Positions 22,523 through 33,844 of a DNA stretch of 64,000 nucleotides are shown here, one piece after another (within the stretch, counting starts at the first letter, position 1; every line of letters starts with the position of its first letter). The position numbers and the translations under genes were made by a program. The notes beneath the pieces are model-generated. The model saw nothing but the letters and a program-made list of their open reading frames with translations. It was not told the origin of the DNA and did not search any database. Source of the stretch: Ceratobasidium sp. AG-K (taxonomy: Eukaryota > Basidiomycota > Agaricomycetes > Cantharellales > Ceratobasidiaceae); NCBI GenBank assembly GCA_037039685.1, contig JAWNGF010000012.1, positions 434,001-498,000 on the forward strand, given 5' to 3'.

Positions 22523-24780
22523 ATGACGACTCTTGACGAATATAACAAAAAACGCGCCGACCTCATCGCCTCGGAGCGAGCTCTCCGTTTTGATGCCGCA
22601 ACGATCGCGAATGCTACAGAAACCGAGAAACGAGCTGCCGAAATTGTTGCTGAGCTCCGGGCTCGCGAGGCCGCAGAGATATGGAATGCAAATACGGAAA
22701 AGTTGATGTATCCTGGTATGGAATTTTTGACTGCCAAGAGTATCATTAGTGAGTTATAAGAATATAAGTGATACTAACGAGAGATATTGACGATGACTCT
22801 TACGAAGTGGGTACAAAGCTGTATCAGGTTGTGAAAAAGGTAAATCACAACGCCCCGAAATACTATGATCCCCGTGTATAACTTCGGATGTCACCCAGAT
22901 GCCCAAAGGAGGACTCTTACATGGACACATGGATGCAATGCAAGTCCCTCATCCCTTCCCCTCACTTGTTTCTTAACATGAAACCTAGGTGCGACGCCAA
23001 CTTTCTCTACCAACAAGCGCTGCAACAACCCGCCATGCACATTCGCGTTGCCTCGGCGTTTACCTCCTCTTCCCCCTTCCCCCTCCCTCAATTCAAACCT
23101 CTCACACCGGAGCTCGTCACCGAGCACGCCAATGCGCCGGCTCTGACCTCGCCCGAGTACGTACCGGGCTCGTGGGTACCCCTTCACACAGCGCGGGACA
23201 AGTTCGCATATGGAGGTCCCGAGGAATTTGACAAATGGATTGTGGGGTCGATGATGATTAACCCAAAAGAGGCGTATGTAGAATACAATACCTCGGTCAA
23301 GGTAAGCTTTTGCGGTTTTGCCTCCGAGCGTCGATTTACCCGTGGAACAGATTTGGGAAAAGTTTGGCTCAACATTCCGGGTAGCAGGGGTAGGTGGCGC
23401 TTCACCGATTCTCATGGTCTGATGGATTTAAACTGTTCGTAGGGTATCATTCGCTACGAACCCATTCTGAAGAACTACATGCGTCAGGTTCTCCTCTCTT
23501 CTATCGAAGATGGGATCTCATATGTTGAACTCAGGATCAACTTTTTCTACAAGTGCGTAGGTTATTCTCCCCACTACCTGAGCCCTGACCTGTATCCCAG
23601 ACAAGGAATCCGAGCAGACGGGTCTGAAACACTCGTCCATCGCGATTGGTTGGGAACTTTTGGCGAGGCGATTGAGGAAGTCAAGGCCAAGATGAAGGCT
23701 GAAGGACGCCAAGACGAGTTTATTGGAGCTAAGGTAGGGCCTCGTACTGGATTGATGGGGCACCCACTAAATTAGAATCAGGTTATTTATACTACACTGC
23801 GATTTATTGAGAACGAAGAGCTGGTCTGGTACATGGAAGACTGTATGACTCTCAAGAAAGAGTTCCCAAAGTTAATTGCTGGTACGAAATCCCTAACCTC
23901 CTGCCAACAAATAGTCATAGTTTGAATAACAGGGTTCGACCTCGTTGCGCAAGAGGATACCGGCAAACCGCTCATTTATTACATCAAAACTCTCCTTTGG
24001 TTCCAAGAAGAAACAAAGAAACGGGGGTTATATATTCCGTTCATTTTTCATGCGGTACGTGGCCATCACATTCCCAAGTGGCTTGACGTGAATCGGCATA
24101 TGATAGGGGGAAACGCTCGACGACGGAGGTGCGGCGGATAGCAATCTTTACGATGCGTTGCTGCTAGGGACAAAGCGTATTGGCCATGGGTAAGCAGCTC
24201 GATCGTTTTTCGTGCAGCTGACTAACAGTGTACAGTTTCTCGCTTGCTAAGCATCCGCTTCTTATGAAAATGTGCAAGGAACGCGGAGTCTCTATTGAGG
24301 TCTGCCCGATCTCAAACGAAATACTAGTATGTGATAGCCTGCGAAAGATATAGCACGCATCTAACATGGCGTGGAGCGCCTTACATCATCCATGCCAATG
24401 CATCCTCTCCCAGTTCTTCTTAACAATGGTGTATCTGTCGCACTGTGTCCAGATGATCCGTCAGTCTTCGGAAACATGGGGTTATCGTTTGACTTTTTTC
24501 AGGTATGGCTGCTCTTTGAGCTGTGGCGCTGGATTCTAACCGTGCTGTTGACTAGGTTATTGTCGCCAGCGAAATCACGAACCTCCTTAGTCTAAAGCAA
24601 CTCGCACGGCAAAGTCTTGAGGTATGGCAAGCCATAGATTCGTCTTCACTAATACTCGCGCTTATTTGTCTTAATTAGTACTCGTCATTAGATGATGATG
24701 ACAAGAAACAAGCCCTCCAGTTGTGGGAGAAGCGATGGACTGCGTTCGTAGAAGGAATTGTCGCTGCTGGCGCTCATTAG
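22523..24780 (+). CDS. ADGF/CECR1-like adenosine deaminase
   Basis: Multi-exon gene of the metal-dependent adenosine/AMP deaminase superfamily, ADGF (CECR1) branch, converting adenosine to inosine. After a coiled N-terminus (MTTLDEYNKKRADLIASERA) come the catalytic landmarks in order: PKGGLLHGHMDAM (H-x-H metal ligands), SYVELRINFFYK, FIFHAGETLDDGG (HAGE-type His/Glu), TKRIGHGFSL, VCPISNE and CPDDPSVFG (Asp pair). The intron after GHMDA has a GC donor (GCAAGT). Splices such as TSVK then IWEKF and LIAG then FDLVAQEDTG keep one frame to the stop at 24780. No signal peptide is evident at the chosen ATG, although many animal ADGFs are secreted. It lies between the MDR copies A and B. Confidence 0.88.
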
Positions 24781-25613
24781 ATTACGTAGGATTCCGTAGC
24801 AGCTTGCATGCTACCGAACGATAGGGGCTATGCGCAAACCTCCGAATTAGCTCAATTAATGAGATGAATCTAGTAATCCCACGAGTGGCACACTAATCAA
24901 AATGCATTGCATTATGTTCAGTCAGACCTCGAGCCAAGGCCTGGTCAATTGCAAATTCGAACTCATTCAAGAACCAGCGCATACACCCTACGCATGGGCT
25001 CATGTCGCCGCGGGTACGCTTATTATTGCGTGATCCTCTCCTGGAGGCACATTCTTAGCTATATCTCAAACTTACAGACCTACGGGTGTGGTTTCTGGGA
25101 ATTATCGGAGTAAGAAAAACTTGTTACAACTAATGCCAGCTTACCATGGTGATACATGTCAAGGTTTCGCATGCCGCGACCTCGAGTGCACCTACATAAT
25201 TAATTAACAGCGCTAAGCGATGTAACTACCATATATTCTGCAATCCTACCGACGGAATGTGGTCTGTTATGTTGGGCTTGATCGAGACGACAAGTAACGA
25301 CCGGTTGCCCAAAGGACGTGTAGTGGTGGACATTGAGCTCATAGTAGGTGATAATATTAGCAAGAGCTCATTCTAATGTAGCCTCCTAAAATAAATCGTC
25401 CGAAGTGGTGTGGTCACCTTGGCATCACCGCACGATCGACCAATCGAAGGCGAGATCAAGCTGCGGCGTTTGCTGCCCGTCCCATGCGGGTATACTTCCG
25501 CCGCAGATTGTTCGACCATTTCGTGCTAGAAGGTCGGATCAGTGGTACATGTGACGATAAAGCGGGGTTAGGTATGTAGCTCGCCGTCAACTCTTCACTA
25601 CCCCTCCGATAAC
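24781..25613. other. Intergenic, no gene seen
   Basis: No supported feature; promoter of MDR copy B presumably lies at its right end. Confidence 0.45.
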
Positions 25614-26978
25614 ATGGCACCAGTGACCAACGGCAGCGCTATCTTCAACGAAATCCCGGAAGGCTTCCCCACCACCGACACCATCACTTATAAGGCTGGA
25701 TCAATTGACCTTGACAACGTTGAGCTGAATGGCGACATCTTAGTAAAGACACTCTACTTATCGATTGATCCACACTTGCGACGCCATATGCGGGCCCCAC
25801 AGGTCGAGTCTACAACTGTTCCCCCGTACAAATTGGGTGAAACGTAAGTAATTTCCTATGACTCGCATCATTTCTGATGTTCAATGCCAAACCAGAGTCT
25901 GGGGATTCGGCCTTGCCTCCGTATTGCGATCGGAAAAAGATGGAGTGCAGCAAGGGGATATCCTCCACATTGCTGATTGCCGCGAGTAATGCATGTCGAA
26001 ATCGTGAGCAAGTGACTGATAAAGGGTTTTCTAATAGCATTTCAAGAATATAGCGTGCTCCCTGCTGGTCTCCCAGTGACGGTTATCAAGCCAGAGCCGG
26101 GAGTCTCCCTCTCAGCGCACTTGAGCGTCCTCGGGATGCCAGGCAAGTAAAATAAATTGTGGGAATTGGAATTTTTGAGAATTTAATACTTGGAATGAAT
26201 CTAGGTCGAACGGCGTTTTATGGACTCGAGCTGATCGCCGATCTCAAACCTGGCCAAATAATTTACGTCTCCACAGGGGCAGGCGCAGTTGGATCGTAGG
26301 TACAGCCGCCTTGCTTTACCTCTGTCGCCTGATTGGTGCTTCTAGTGTCGTCGCCCAACTCGCGAAAGCCAATGGACTCAAAGTCATCGCGTCTGCAGGC
26401 TCTGCCGACAAGGTCCAGTTCATGAAGCAGATCGGAGTCGATGTCCCGTTCAACTACAAGACTGAAAAGGTCGCCGATGTACTGGCCAGGGAAGGCCCAG
26501 TCGACATCTACTGGGATAACGTCGGTGGAGATACTATCGAGGTAAGGAGAACAAGTCCTGCTTAACGTCCTTGCTCATCAGGATCTAGGCGGTACTTGAG
26601 ACATGCAACCTGTACGCACGGATCATTGTATGCGGGTCGATCTCAGCGTTTAACGATGCCGAGCCATATCCAGTCAAGGTGTGCACCTGACTCACCTACT
26701 TAACGATTATGCTAATACCCTTGCAGAACCTATCACAGATCCTGTTGAAGCGGATCCGGATGCAGGGGTTCATGAACTGGGAGGCCGAAGCTGAAGTTGA
26801 AGGTCAGATTGGCAACCCGGTTAAGTTTTGGAATGCGGTTGGTCCTCTGGTTAGGTCAGGAAAGTTGAAGTGGGTGGAGCAAGTGTTTGAAGGGATAGAC
26901 CGTGTTGGAGAGGCCACGGTTGCAGTGCATAGTGGTGCCAGTACTGCCAAGGTCGTGGTCAAAGTGTCTGATCCTTAG
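25614..26978 (+). CDS. MDR-family NADPH-dependent oxidoreductase, copy B
   Basis: Paralogue of copies A and C. The first exon 25614-25843 starts MAPVTNGSAIFNEIPEGFPT; the second begins at 25896 (VWGFGLASVLRSEKDG). The intron after DC uses a GC donor (GCC|GCGAGT) where copy C has GTGAGT, and the intron after GMPG also has GC (CCAG|GCAAGT). NADPH-binding residues lie in STGAGAVGS, and VQFMKQIGVDVPFNYKTEKV and IYWDNVGGDTIE follow. The final exon is NLSQILLKRIRMQGFMNWEAE to VKVSDP. Catalytic-type reduction of enals/enones is inferred from family; the physiological substrate is unknown. The frame is open and about 350 aa long. Confidence 0.88.
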
Positions 26979-27205
26979 ATGAGTACTCGGTTCTTGCAAC
27001 TATTATATTGTCAATCTGCGAGTCCTGCGCGCAAATCATCGCAAGAAAAAACTGTATAACCAAGGATTAAGGTAGTGATTTGAAAAGCCAAGATGGACAA
27101 GTCTCGGTTTGAGATTGTGTAAATTTATTGTCTTACTCCAAATGTGATACTGCGGCCAACATAGAGAAATATAGCTAAATAAAATCAATGTGTATATTGT
27201 TGGGG

Positions 27206-27786
27206 GCGAGTCCGTGTGCTCTGGTCAGGCAAGACAAAAACCAACTGCCTAGGGTCAGATGGGGTCAAGTGGGGTTGGGTGCGTGGAGGGAAGGAGCTTT
27301 TTGAGAGGCTGATTGTTGGGACAGGAAATTTTGGAGGTGTGTCTTTGATGTTTTGGGGGTGTATGGGATACGATGGGACCGGTCTGGGATGCAAGTTAGA
27401 AGGAACAATGAGCGAGAAAGTCTACCTCGAAATTTTGGGCAATGAACTTAGCGGTGGCCCAGAGTATTTAGGGTTGGAGCCAGAGGGAGACATTTCTCAA
27501 CAGGACAATGCGAGCTCTCGCAAGGCAAAATTGTGCCTCAAATGGTTTGAGGGCCATGGTATTGAGTTGCTTGACCCAATCTTAATCCAATCGAAAATTT
27601 ATGGGCAGAACTCAAAAGGCATTTGGGCACCTATGAAAACACTCCGAGTGGCATACTTGAGATTTGGGTGTGGGTTCAAGCCGAATGGAACGCGATTCCC
27701 CCAAGTACTGTCACAAATTATTTGAGAGCAAGTCAAAGAGAATGGCCCAGGTATTTAAACACCAAGGGGGTGTGATTCGCTACTAA
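27206..27786 (+). pseudogene. Tc1/mariner transposase relic
   Basis: A 5'-truncated, frameshifted DDE transposase. The frame starting around 27206 shows VLWSGKTKTN and SLMFWGCMGYDG; the aspartates expected in the DET and QQDN motifs are partly altered (SGKT for SDET). The QQDN block survives. Near 27580 the frame shifts: the NPIENLWAELK motif is read in another frame, and the C-terminal GGVIRY-like end in yet another, terminating at 27786. At least two indels plus loss of the N-terminal helix-turn-helix region make it non-functional. It lies between MDR copies B and C. Confidence 0.85.
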
Positions 27787-28755
27787 TCGGTATTGCCATT
27801 TTTCAGTTACTAAATTGTATGGCAACCTCCATGTTTTATTATGTGTATCTCAACCATTTCCGATTCAAATCATGCAAAACAACGTTTGCTCTGTAGCTCC
27901 TATGTTCGTGAAGCTTCTGCTTAATTTTATCTATTTATTAACAGGCTGGCTCCTGTATTGCCCGGTATACGCCGGAATGGTGCTTAACTTGCATATAGTT
28001 TTGTTGCTAACTGTAAAGTATGATCACGAGCCAAGACATAAAATTAATTCTGGCATAGGTCAGAATGCAAAGGTAAACAATGGTTGGAGATGTAGGGCAT
28101 CTTCTGGGCTGCGAAGCACAAACACCGTGTTCTTATTGAGCAAAGATTGGGATTAGGCAACAAACTAAGACCACATAAAGTCCGCAATGGTTACAATCAT
28201 GTCTCTAGGAGGGTAATGAGGGTAAGCTGACTGAGGATGTTGAGGAAGTTGATGTGGCAATGGTTGAGGAAGAATGCTCGAGGCTGAGCCCCAAGCTGAC
28301 GCATAGCTATCGGCAGGCATCATCAAATAGCTGAAAGTTAACGTTTGTCGATCAAAACATGAGCTATCACGTGAACGCGCTGATGTGTCAGCGACTCAAT
28401 AGCAGCGATACCAGCGCTGGAATGCGTCCCAGCCGACGGATATCGCCTCCGCAGGCTATGATGGCGTCCTGTACCCTGATTTACTATTCCTTCTTGACTT
28501 AATCGCTCGCCCTGAGCGTGAGCCTACAATGAATATGCAAACCGGGGGAGAATGGCATTGCTATAATTGACGTTGCGCCCAAGTCACGGCGTTTCCTACC
28601 GCCTGTTTTGCGGGTGTTTCTCCGCCAGGGGGCGCTAGTCTATTATGCAGTCGAAGAAGGTCAACTCTGGAAATCCGCACGATGGGCGGCACATGGGAGG
28701 ATAAAGTCAAGGGGAACGACCTGCGAAACACAATACCCACCACCTCTTGGACACT
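27787..28755. other. Intergenic, no gene seen
   Basis: Contains short ORFs without recognisable features and probably the remaining 3' end of the Tc1/mariner relic. No terminal inverted repeat of that element was identified by eye. Confidence 0.4.
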
Positions 28756-30132
28756 ATGGCACCAGCAACCAACGGCAGCGCTATCTTCAACAAGATTCCT
28801 GAAGGCTTTCCCACCAATGAAACTCTTGCGTACAAAGTCGGCTCAATCGATCTCGACAATGTTCCTTTGAACGGCGGTATCTTAGTCAAGACGCTGTACT
28901 TGTCTATTGATGGACATATGCGCCTTTTGATGCGGGCCCCTGAAGTCGAATCGACCACTGTACCTGCGAATAAGCGGGGTGAGCCGTGGGTAGACCATCA
29001 CCGGTAGTTTAACTCGATATTGACGTCTTATTATAGAATCTGGGGATTTGCCCTTGCTTCTGTGTTACGCTCAGAGAAAGACGGGGTGAAACCAGGAGAC
29101 ATCCTTCATATCGTTGACTGCCGTGAGTATGCGAATCGGTGAAACATGGTTGATTGGTTGATGACGATTCAAATTTCAATAGCTTATCAAGAATACACTG
29201 TGGTTCCCGCCGATCAGCGAATGTCGATTGTCAAACCAGAGCCTGGAATCCCCCTTTCTACGCATTTAAGCGTCCTCGGGATGCCAGGCAAGTATAATAT
29301 CTTATAGAAGGTCAACTTATCTCAAGCTAATGGTTATTAACATATAGGCAGGACAGCGTTCTACGGTCTTGAACTCATTGGACAACTTAAAGCAGGAGAG
29401 ACGATTTATGTAAACACTGGAGCAGGCGCAGTTGGATCGTGAGCATGATTTGCTTCATAAGATACACATGGAGCTAAATCGTGCCCCAGCGTTGTTGCAC
29501 AGCTTGCAAAAGCCAAAGGGCTCAAAGTAATTGCGTCCGCAGGTTCAGCCGACAAAGTCGAGTTCATGAAGCAAATCGGAGTGGACGTTGCATTCAATTA
29601 TAAGACCGAAAAGGAGTTGGATGTGTTGGCTAAGGAGGGGCCAATTGACGTCTTCTGGGATAATGTTGGTGGGGCTGCTCTTGAGGTATGTGGAGTCAAT
29701 GCCTCGAGGCCTATATGTATCACCTTACTTACCAAGCTTTAGGCAGTGCTTGAAACATGCAATACTTTTGCGCGCATAATTGTGTGCGGGTCCATATCAG
29801 CCTTTAACGACGCCCCGCCATACCCAGTCAAGGTACACCTTGGAGTTCCCTCATGAGAGGTTATGCTAACTCCCTTTCAGAACCTTTCTCAGATCTTGCT
29901 GAAGCGGGTCCGAATGCAGGGGTTCATGAACTGGGAAGCAGAGGCAGAAATCGAAGGTCAGATTGGCAACCCGGTCAAGTTTTGGAGTACAGTTGGTCCA
30001 CTGGTTAGTTCAGGAAAGCTAAAGTGGAGAGAGCAGGTCTTTGAAGGAATCGATCGGGTTGGAGAGGCTATGATAGAGGTGCAACGCGGCACCAGTACTG
30101 CAAAAGTAGTGGTCAAAGTGGCTGACCCTTAG
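28756..30132 (+). CDS. MDR-family NADPH-dependent oxidoreductase, copy C
   Basis: Third paralogue, start ATG 28756 (MAPATNGSAIFNKIPEGFPT). Segments in order: IWGFALASVLRSEKDG, a DC|P intron with GT donor, YQEYTVVPADQ, EPGIPLSTHLSVLGMPG followed by a GC-donor intron (CCAG|GCAAGT), NTGAGAVGS cofactor turn, VEFMKQIGVDVAFNYKTEKE, VFWDNVGGAALE, and the last exon NLSQILLKRVRMQGFMNWEAE to VKVADP. The exon borders match those of copy B. The frame is open. Copies B and C look like a tandem duplication later separated by the Tc1/mariner insertion. Confidence 0.88.
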
Positions 30133-30566
30133 TGAGCGCGGAGAGCCAGAGCAGCTCACGCCATTGATACGTGGTTCCCACTGTAAAACGCTGTGAAACA
30201 ATACATTGAATGGTTGTACATGAACGTAGCGACTTTATGAGTGACTGCTGGCCTTGCTTTATTTGGGGAGTCACGCCACCGCTGTACAACGTGACTTTGG
30301 CTTGCTTGCAAGGCATTTCCGAGATCAAAGGCTGTAAACCGTGATGAAAGGGGTGAAAGGTTGCCTGGGCTTTAGGATACAGAGTCCGAACGTTGGTAAT
30401 TGAAGTGAACTCATCAACGTCATGCGGGTATCTGAGCTTACTGGATGTGACGTCTTGGGAATGAGAACTACTGTTTCACTGAGGGAGAATAGCCCCGCAA
30501 CCAGGATCAGTCGTCAGATAGTGTGATGGATCCCCTCCCATTACCTACCATGCTCATCGTCCATAA

Positions 30567-32353
30567 TTATTTCATCCAACCGACCAGAAGAAATTGCATT
30601 CTGATCAACCGGGAAGAAACCCCAGTGTAATCCGTCTGTGTGGGTGTGCGTACGTTACAAATACCTACCCCATGATTTACCCTTCCATATCGGTCACTTG
30701 TCTTTGGATGATATTTCCAACTGGATGTCGACTCAGAGTGAGGCGTGAGCGACTCTCCTCGACTCAAACGTCTCTGATTAAGATCGATTAGAAGTATGTT
30801 GCGTGTAGTGGCCACAAGACTAAAGCTATCTTTCCAGCGGCCAGCCACCAAGTGCTCGTAGGAAACCTGTTGCCAGGACAAGTCCTCACGATCTGAAAAA
30901 GCGTCGTATCTATCCAGGTAGTTTGGCGAGCCCAGTTGATCCAGGGAATCTGTATCCTCTCCGAATGTGGATGAGACCTGCTGGTAAATCGATCAAGGAG
31001 AGCGGGCACTCGAGGGGACATGGAGGGTACCCAGAGAAGTTGAATTGAACGCGAAACTATCTCTATTTCCTGCGCGCACATCGACATAAGTAACAGGCTT
31101 GCAAGGGAATGGCTCGTACACCTTTGATCGTATCCCACCATTCCTAAGACTGAGCTGAGTAGTAACCGGGGAGCAATGAATCGTAAGGTCTGAGCCCGTC
31201 GAGCCGTATCCCAGTTCGGGAAGCGGAAACGACGTCATTAGACGCGCAGGATCAGATGACTCGTGGTACGGGTCAAAAGCATAAACGCCGAGCGACCCAT
31301 ATGTACTATCTGCCAAGTTGCCGTAGTTGTATGAATCGGGGATCTGTGATTGTGGATTGCTTGTCCTAAAAGGAAGCAGAATCATTGACTTGGATAGGAC
31401 GCTGAAGGAGTGGCTTTGATGCTGGCCGAACGGAATTCGCTACGTCGAATTCCCGATGGGTATATCAGAATGGCACAACGACAAGCGGGAGAAACCAAGT
31501 TATTCACCGTGATCTCGACACCCCGGGGCCAGTCCCATATCAAGTAAAACCCATGTGAGCTTGGGTCGAATAGACCGCCTTGGAAGGAAATCATATGCAC
31601 GACCAAGGCACCTGAAACCTGAATGGTAGGCAACAGCAACGTCGCCGAGACATCACCATCTTCCGACTCATTATAATCAAAGTTAAATTCAATGGAAGAT
31701 TTTGTTGCCCTTGGGTGTGGTTGATTTTCATCTATGGTCCGCAGATGGATGGTAAACCGATTTTTTCGCAGCAACTGAGAAGTTTGGTGGTCGGATGTTT
31801 CGAATAGAACGAGTAGGTTTTGATCGGGGTCGATCCCAAATGATTATAAACATGACCTCAAGTTGTCCAAGGTCCACCCCTTGTATTCCGTACCTCGATT
31901 GCTCGATGGAAGTTGATAGAAGTGTAGCTCTTCGAAGTAGTCCGAGTGGTTATTCATTAAACTTCGTTGAGCGTAAACTCCGCCAGCATACGTATTTGAC
32001 CAGGGTATGTTTAGTTTTATCGGGTACTTGGCTGGCTCGATGGTATCAAGCTGGCTCCATCGCAGCCGGTAGCGACGCAGCTACTCGACGTTTTCAGTCA
32101 AAGTCAAATCCGATCGAGGTACCAATGGAAGCATATATCCAAGCGAGTCGACGAGCAGGATGTAAACAATGGGTAATGATGAGGTGATCAGAGTTTGGAG
32201 CTTGCGGCAAACTTGGATGGATCGCCGGTTGGTCGCAAAGCGATACCCAATCAGAAGGGTATTTACCTGCTGACACCTTACAATGATCCGTGAATCTGAT
32301 AACGCAAATATACGCACAATCGTCTCATCAGGTAAAAGAAATAAAGGTTTCAT
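30567..32353 (-). pseudogene. F-box-like family protein, decayed copy
   Basis: Paralogue of the intact gene at 33845-35650. Exon 1 starts at 32353 with MKPLFLLPDETIVRIFALSD, an F-box-like motif. Reading then meets a TAG at 32081-32083 where the intact copy has a Leu codon. Further downstream homologous blocks occur in all three frames: ENQPHPRATKSSIEF; IQIPWINWARQTTWIDT; and SYEHLVAGRWKD with ILLIDLNQRRL. This implies at least three indels. The C-terminus also lost one base in a T-run. It cannot encode a full-length product. Some 5' transcription could still occur. Confidence 0.85.
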
Positions 32354-33844
32354 TGTGTGAGATGTTACTGCAGTTCAGTTGGAATCCCAAATGACCACAG
32401 CTGACGAAGCGCCTGTGAAGCACCAAAACGCTGGCAAGCAGTGATTGCCGCTCAGCGCCTTGGAGGATGAGCACTTCAACAAACCATAAGCGAGACGCAG
32501 CAAGTTCCATAATGTGAGTGTCCCGCACGATACACCTATGTTATGCTCGGGCACAAAAAGTATATAGCGCGTATTGCATATAATCGAGTTTGAAGGGGCA
32601 TTAAGCCCACAAAGTCAAGTCATATTATCTTGGTTATTAATTTACCATTAGTAAAAGTCAACTGCCGTTGCTGTCGCTTGACACGATTCTGCAATCTAAT
32701 CGATAGGCGACCAACATTGCATCATGAGGGGATCCTGAGCTTCAATATGAATTCGTAATTTAGACGAGCACACCTTCCCAGCCCAACCAAAAACCGACAC
32801 ACCCACGGAGCGCGGGCTCAGCGCTTATTAGTCCCTCACAGCCCGACCAAATACTGAGAGTACTCTCAAGGGTACAAATATAGCATATAAAGAACTGTGC
32901 GTATCCCCTCGCTGCCAAACTGTTCCTGCCCATTGCATCAAGCACAACCCTTCCATACACAGATACGGAACCCACTCAAATCTTTGTATACTTATATTTA
33001 CCCGACTATTCAGTCCCGCAAATATTTTCCATACCAGCTATGTATACCACATTTCCGATTCAAACACACGCCAAAGCGCATGTTAAACAGTCGGATTTAT
33101 TTCTATTATTGAGTGCAATCGATTCTGTCCTAATATACTGTGTCTTGCCCCGTCTCTGTAATCGAGCCTATCTGAAACATAGCAACCGATCCACCTGCGC
33201 ATACTAGACTCGCCTAGACTAACTCTGCTCAGGCACCGCAGAAATCTATGGGTGACACGGAATTGGCATTCACTACATGACCAGTCGGGATCGTACATCT
33301 ATACCCTCTCTAGAACTCAAGCATATGGACGCAGGCTCCAGTTCAACGTACGCCATTCGCATACCTACCTTTTCAATAATTCCAACTACGATGATCAAAA
33401 AAACACAGAATGCATCGTGCCAAATGTCAGACAAAACCAGGTCAAACCAAATCCAGAGTGGCAACCTAGGCGTGCCGTTGGGTACATTAGTAGTTTACTA
33501 TCAGACTCTCGGCCTTGAGTATAGACATATCATTTTAAGCTCAAAATACACAATTACTGGCCCGGTTTCAGTTAGGGGACCCCACGACAAGCTAAACAGC
33601 CCAGCTTCATCTCGCACAATTTTTTTTTCGAAGCTAGATGCTGTAAACCGTGATAAAGGGGACGTAACGTTCTTCAGGCTATCAAATTACCGAAAGTTAA
33701 CAATCATGGTAAAGGCAGCAACACCGTAAAAGTATCTGAATGTACCTGATCTGGCAGCTTGCGAACAAGAATTACTGTTTTCGCCAAAGAAAACAAATCC
33801 CGTGGCTGAGTTAGTCGCTGGATCTTCTGGTAGATTTTTACACG
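32354..33844. other. Spacer between the two F-box-like copies
   Basis: Contains the 5' flank of the decayed copy (to about 33110), which is similar to the flank of the intact copy. No gene is recognised. Confidence 0.45.

Noticed and set aside
22888..23415. Minus-strand frame across the adenosine deaminase gene
   Set aside because: Antisense shadow of an exon whose plus-strand product carries the family motifs.
27815..28156. Hydrophobic 113-aa plus-strand frame as a membrane protein
   Set aside because: It lies in AT-rich sequence after the mariner relic, with no promoter, splice or family support.
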